This document shows positions 5,615-7,872 of a DNA stretch of 7,872 nucleotides, piece after piece. Origin of the DNA: Arthrobacter sp. (GTDB taxonomy: Bacteria; Actinomycetota; Actinomycetes; Actinomycetales; Micrococcaceae); NCBI GenBank assembly GCA_030147325.1, contig JASLAA010000054.1, positions 1 through 7,872 of the forward strand. The letters are read 5' to 3'. Numbering within the stretch: the stretch's first letter is position 1; each line of letters opens with the position of its first letter. The position numbers and the translations under genes are program-made. The notes under the pieces were generated by a model. It searched no databases and was not told the origin of the DNA. It worked only from the letters and a program-made list of their open reading frames with translations.

Positions 5615-6339
5615 GGTGCCTCCCGTGTCCCGGCTGCGCCGTCACCATTCACGATGCCGGCTGCGATGACCCTGAAGGGGACCCCCGTACTGCGTGCACG
5701 CTCGGTCAGGAAGGTGAGCGCCTCGGCCTCGGTGAGGTTCTCCCGCTGCATCAGGATCCCCTTCGCGATGCCGACGAGGTCACGGGAGCGCAGGGATTCC
5801 CGGAGCTCACTGCTGATCCGCGTGGACGTCTCCGAGGTCTGCACATGGCCGAGGAGCGCCGAGGCAGCGACCGAGAGACTCGTCAGTCGCGCGCGGTCGG
5901 CGTCGTCGAACGCCGAGGGGATCGTGGAGTAGATCTTCATCGCGCCGATGGACGTGCGCCCGCGCAGGAGCGGGACGCTGAAACAGGACCGGACGCCGGC
6001 CTCCGCCGCTGCAGCGCTCCACTGCAGGAAGCGCTGGTCGGTGCTCGTGTCGTCGACCGTGATGGGCGCACGGGAGGACCACGCAGCCAGGCAGGGTCCT
6101 TCGCCCAGGTCGTACTGGAGGTCGTCCGCTGCGAGCACGGCCGCATCCGTCGCTCCCACGCTGGTGCGCTGCGCCTCGTCGATGAGCGAGACGCCCGCTC
6201 CGGAAGCCCTCGGTGTCGTCTCCTGGGCGACCTTCGCGAGGAGGTCCACGGCATGCTGAGCGGTTTCCTGCGTCAGGAGGAGTCCGCGGACGCGGCCGAG
6301 CGTCGCGCCCAGCTCGTTGGAGAAGGGATATGGGTTCAT
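5611..6339 (-). CDS. GAF and ANTAR domain-containing RNA-binding regulator
   Basis: A 242-aa protein. Residues about 25-168 form a GAF sensor domain: AQHAVDLLAKVAQETTP (27-43), GVSLIDEAQ (49-57), DLGEGPCLAAW (77-87), SCFSVPLLRGRTSIGAMKIYS (118-138). Residues about 175-230 form an ANTAR domain, with the hallmark LVGIAKGILMQRENLTEAEA (188-207). ANTAR proteins bind hairpin RNAs with hexanucleotide loops and act in antitermination or translation control; the GAF domain would sense a ligand, redox state or partner. The order GAF then ANTAR is common in actinobacteria. The ATG at 6339 has GAGG at 6346-6349 with a 6-nt spacer. It is first in a set with the overlapping 108-aa gene and two 99-aa paralogues. 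A palindrome in its leader could be its own RNA target. The ligand is unknown. Confidence 0.92.
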   Translation of the reverse strand: MNPYPFSNELGATLGRVRGLLLTQETAQHAVDLLAKVAQETTPRASGAGVSLIDEAQRTSVGATDAAVLAADDLQYDLGEGPCLAAWSSRAPITVDDTSTDQRFLQWSAAAAEAGVRSCFSVPLLRGRTSIGAMKIYSTIPSAFDDADRARLTSLSVAASALLGHVQTSETSTRISSELRESLRSRDLVGIAKGILMQRENLTEAEALTFLTERARSTGVPFRVIAAGIVNGDGAAGTREAP

Positions 6340-6358
6340 CGTTGGCCTCGAACGTCAT

Positions 6359-6376
6359 GCCAGGATCGATCCTGGC
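6359..6376. promoter_or_regulatory. 18-bp perfect palindrome in the GAF-ANTAR leader
   Basis: The sequence GCCAGGATCGATCCTGGC is its own reverse complement. It ends 19 nt before the ANTAR start codon and 9 nt before the GAGG ribosome site. As RNA it can form a 6-bp stem GCCAGG/CCUGGC with hexaloop AUCGAU, having A at loop position 1 and G at position 4, the constraint known for ANTAR targets. A 7-bp stem with a UCGA tetraloop is an alternative. As DNA it could be an operator for a dimeric repressor. No second hairpin with such a loop was found between 6340 and 6430. Confidence 0.6.
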
Positions 6377-6430
6377 GCTACGGGCCCGCTGCTAGGCCGC
6401 AATCGGCGTCGCCGACGATTTACTCCCTCC

Positions 6431-6436
6431 ATTCTA
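6431..6436 (-). promoter_or_regulatory. Candidate -10 box for the GAF-ANTAR gene set
   Basis: TAGAAT on the minus strand matches 5 of 6 consensus -10 bases and lies 91 nt before the ANTAR start, placing the leader palindrome inside the transcript. No convincing -35 hexamer is seen at 16-18 nt spacing, so an alternative sigma factor or an activator-dependent promoter is possible. The evidence is weak. Confidence 0.3.
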
Positions 6437-6503
6437 CCGGTGTGCCGGGCGCCGTGGTGGGCGTGGCCCCGCAGCTTTTTCCCCGCGCGAGCCGCGGGCT
6501 GGT

Positions 6504-6509
6504 TAGGAT
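6504..6509 (+). promoter_or_regulatory. Candidate -10 box for the 74-aa gene
   Basis: TAGGAT (4 of 6 consensus bases) on the plus strand lies 67 nt before the ATG at 6577, in the divergent intergenic region. No matching -35 box is visible at normal spacing. It is given only as the best candidate in this gap. Confidence 0.22.
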
Positions 6510-6576
6510 GGCTGCGACGAGCTTCCAGCCGGCCGGCATCACGCCGCTGAACCACGATGTGAGGGACTGCAGCACC

Positions 6577-6801
6577 ATGACCAATGACGATTTGCAGAAG
6601 ATCCGCGTTGCCGCAGCGGACAAGGAGAACGTCGAGTTCGAGCTGGACCGGGCCGAGCTGATCCTGCAGGAAGCAGTGGCGGAGGCCCTCAGTCACGGCG
6701 AAGCCGTCGAGGTCGTCGCCGAGGTGGCGGAACTGCCGGTCGACGACGTCGTGAAGCTCGCCTCCCAGGACGTCGTCACGAATCCCGCCCTGCCCTTCTG
6801 A
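6577..6801 (+). CDS. 74-aa small acidic helical protein of unknown function
   Basis: This is the only plus-strand gene, divergent from the GAF-ANTAR gene and convergent with the LacI-family gene. It has a GAGGGA box at 6561-6566, 10 nt before the ATG. The protein is strongly acidic and almost all helix: NDDLQKIRVAAADKENVEFE (3-22), a middle helix RAELILQEAVAEALSHG (25-41), then EAVEVVAEVAELPVDDVVKL (42-61). The stretch AEVAELPVDDVVKLAS (48-63) has the spacing of a helix-turn-helix, with helix two ending at L53 and helix three from about V55. The protein has few basic residues, so DNA binding is doubtful and a protein-protein role is equally possible. It has no membrane segment, and I do not recognise the family. 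Codon use and a clean stop support it being real. Confidence 0.78.
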   Translation: MTNDDLQKIRVAAADKENVEFELDRAELILQEAVAEALSHGEAVEVVAEVAELPVDDVVKLASQDVVTNPALPF

Positions 6802-6811
6802 TTCCCGTCAG

Positions 6812-6851
6812 CCCGGCGTCTGGAGAGTCGTCCCGGCGTCCGGAGGACGTC
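6812..6851. repeat. Imperfect 20-nt tandem repeat between convergent genes
   Basis: CCCGGCGTC begins two adjacent 20-nt units at 6812 and 6832; both continue with a variant of GGAG and end in a CGTC-like stretch. The second unit reaches the LacI-family stop codon and contains a small dyad, CGTCC-GGA-GGACG (6837-6849). It could help end transcription from either side, but no T-tract is present, so I do not call a terminator. It may be chance in GC-rich DNA. Confidence 0.3.
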
Positions 6852-7872
6852 ACCGGCCAGGAGTGCTGCCCCGCAGGATCGTCTCGGTGCGGATGGGCAC
6901 CGGCCCGTGGTCGCCGTTCCCTCCGCCCTCGTACGCGGATCCGGTGGCCAGCTGCAGCGCCCGCCTGCCGACGTCCTCCAGGGGTATCCGGACGGTGGTC
7001 AAGGCCGGTGTGATGTCCCGAACGGTGGGTATGTCGTCGTAGCCGGCCACCCCGACGCCTTCACCCGGCTCGATCCCGGCGTCACGCAGTGCGGAGACGA
7101 CTCCCACGGCCATGACGTCGTTCACCGCGAACACGAGATCCACCGAGGCGCCGGACGCCAGCAGTTCCTGCGTGCCGCGGTAGCCGCCGTCGCGGGTGAA
7201 GTCCGAGTGGATGACCCGCTCGGGCGGTACGTGGATACCGCGTTCGGCGAGCCCTGCCGTGAAGCCGTTCAGTCGGTCCTCCGCCGTCCTGATCTCGGCG
7301 GGACCGGCGATGACGGCGAACTCGCGGTAGCCGAGGCCGGCCAGTGCCAGAGCGAGGGCGTGCGCCCCTCCACGATTGTCGAGGAGGACCGTCGCGAAGG
7401 GTGCTGCGTCCTGGCTGATGAAGGCCACCTTGCCTCCCGTGTCCTCGAAGGAGGTCAGCTCGGCCCGCAGCTGCTCCTCGAACGCGGACCCCGTGGTCCT
7501 CGACCCTGCGAGGATCATCACCCGCGGCCGCTGACCCCGCAGCGCCCGCACCGTGTCGAGTTCGCGCTGGGCATTGCGGCCGGTGACGGCGATGGTCACC
7601 ACGAATCCCTCGTCGCTGGCCGCGCTGATGACGCCCGCCGCGATGCTCGAGAAGTAGGGGTCCGCGATGTCCGCGACGAGGAGCGCCACGGTGGTCGTGC
7701 TGCCCTTCGCCACGGCCTGCGCGAAGAGGTTCGTGGTGTAACCCAGCCGCTGCGCCGCCTCGACCACGCGCTGCCGGTAGGCCTCGTTCACCTTGCGGGC
7801 GCTGCCGTTCAGTGACCGCGACGCCGTCGCGAGCGACACGCCGGCCTCCTTGGCGACATCGTGCAGCGTCGC
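6850..7872 (-). CDS. LacI-family transcriptional regulator, 5'-truncated
   Basis: The frame is open to the window's right edge (340 residues visible), so only a few N-terminal residues are missing. A GTG at 7839 inside the helix-turn-helix is not the start. The DNA-binding domain is clear: LHDVAKEAGVSLATASRSLNG (visible 3-23), followed by helix three and a hinge AQAVAKGS (51-58). The ligand domain is a periplasmic-binding-protein type: VALLVADIADPYFSSIAAG (62-80), FAVNDVMAVGVVSALRDAGI (248-267) and GVAGYDDIP (274-282), ending with RTETILRGS. Such proteins are usually repressors released by a sugar or sugar derivative. At the hinge position of the conserved minor-groove leucine there is V54, which is less usual. 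The effector is unknown, and targets may be the genes beyond the window edge as well as the operator at 4504-4517. Confidence 0.92.
   Translation of the reverse strand, partial: ATLHDVAKEAGVSLATASRSLNGSARKVNEAYRQRVVEAAQRLGYTTNLFAQAVAKGSTTTVALLVADIADPYFSSIAAGVISAASDEGFVVTIAVTGRNAQRELDTVRALRGQRPRVMILAGSRTTGSAFEEQLRAELTSFEDTGGKVAFISQDAAPFATVLLDNRGGAHALALALAGLGYREFAVIAGPAEIRTAEDRLNGFTAGLAERGIHVPPERVIHSDFTRDGGYRGTQELLASGASVDLVFAVNDVMAVGVVSALRDAGIEPGEGVGVAGYDDIPTVRDITPALTTVRIPLEDVGRRALQLATGSAYEGGGNGDHGPVPIRTETILRGSTPGR

Noticed and set aside
6359..6376. Intrinsic terminator at the ANTAR leader palindrome
   Set aside because: No T-tract follows on either strand, and it sits close to the ribosome site rather than after a gene.
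5578..6801. 407-aa plus-strand open frame ending at the same stop as the 74-aa gene
   Set aside because: Only its last 74 residues look like a real protein. The upstream part is antisense to the GAF-ANTAR gene, and the ATG at 6577 has its own ribosome site.
6907..7815. 302-aa plus-strand open frame opposite the LacI-family gene
   Set aside because: It is antisense to a clear LacI-family protein and has no domain pattern of its own.
1..7872. CRISPR arrays, tRNA or rRNA genes, insertion sequences, attachment sites
   Set aside because: No regularly spaced repeats, cloverleaf-like segments, transposase or integrase reading frames, or terminal inverted repeats were seen on either strand.

Overview
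The window is GC-rich DNA with dense, mostly minus-strand genes, ATGA/GTGA stop-start overlaps, GTG starts, a GAF-ANTAR regulator and a LacI-family regulator. This points to a high-GC actinobacterium, and the gene styles resemble Arthrobacter and relatives (Micrococcaceae). That assignment is inference from composition and gene types; no rRNA or marker gene is present.

The layout below is in genome order; all genes except one read right to left (minus strand). 1-741: 3'-truncated SRPBCC-fold protein with an Ala/Val-rich segment and an acidic tail. 742-831: its promoter region, with three back-to-back inverted repeats. 832-4468: a tight four-gene operon, transcribed as Gfo/Idh/MocA oxidoreductase, DUF993 (dihydrodipicolinate-synthase-like) protein, TIM-barrel sugar isomerase/epimerase, SnoaL-like protein. 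The first three genes overlap by 4 nt and the fourth follows after 9 nt. A good sigma-70-type promoter (4521-4549) and a LacI-type operator over the predicted start (4504-4517) precede it. 4566-6339: a second minus-strand set, transcribed as GAF-ANTAR protein, 108-aa unknown protein, and two paralogous 99-aa unknown proteins. 6340-6576: divergent intergenic region with an 18-bp perfect palindrome in the ANTAR leader. 6577-6801: the only plus-strand gene, a 74-aa acidic helical protein. 6850-7872: LacI-family regulator whose N-terminus lies beyond the window end.

The four-gene operon looks like a repressible catabolic unit for a sugar, polyol or related carbohydrate: an NAD(P)-dependent oxidation, a TIM-barrel isomerisation or epimerisation, an aldolase/lyase-type step by the DUF993 protein, and a small SnoaL-fold protein of unknown role. 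The substrate cannot be read from the sequence, and no transporter or glycoside hydrolase lies in the window. The GAF-ANTAR set looks like a signal-responsive RNA-binding regulator co-transcribed with lineage-specific small proteins. Its leader palindrome can fold to a hexaloop with A1 and G4, the loop signature described for ANTAR targets, which suggests possible autoregulation. Only one such hairpin is visible, while the described motif has two in tandem.
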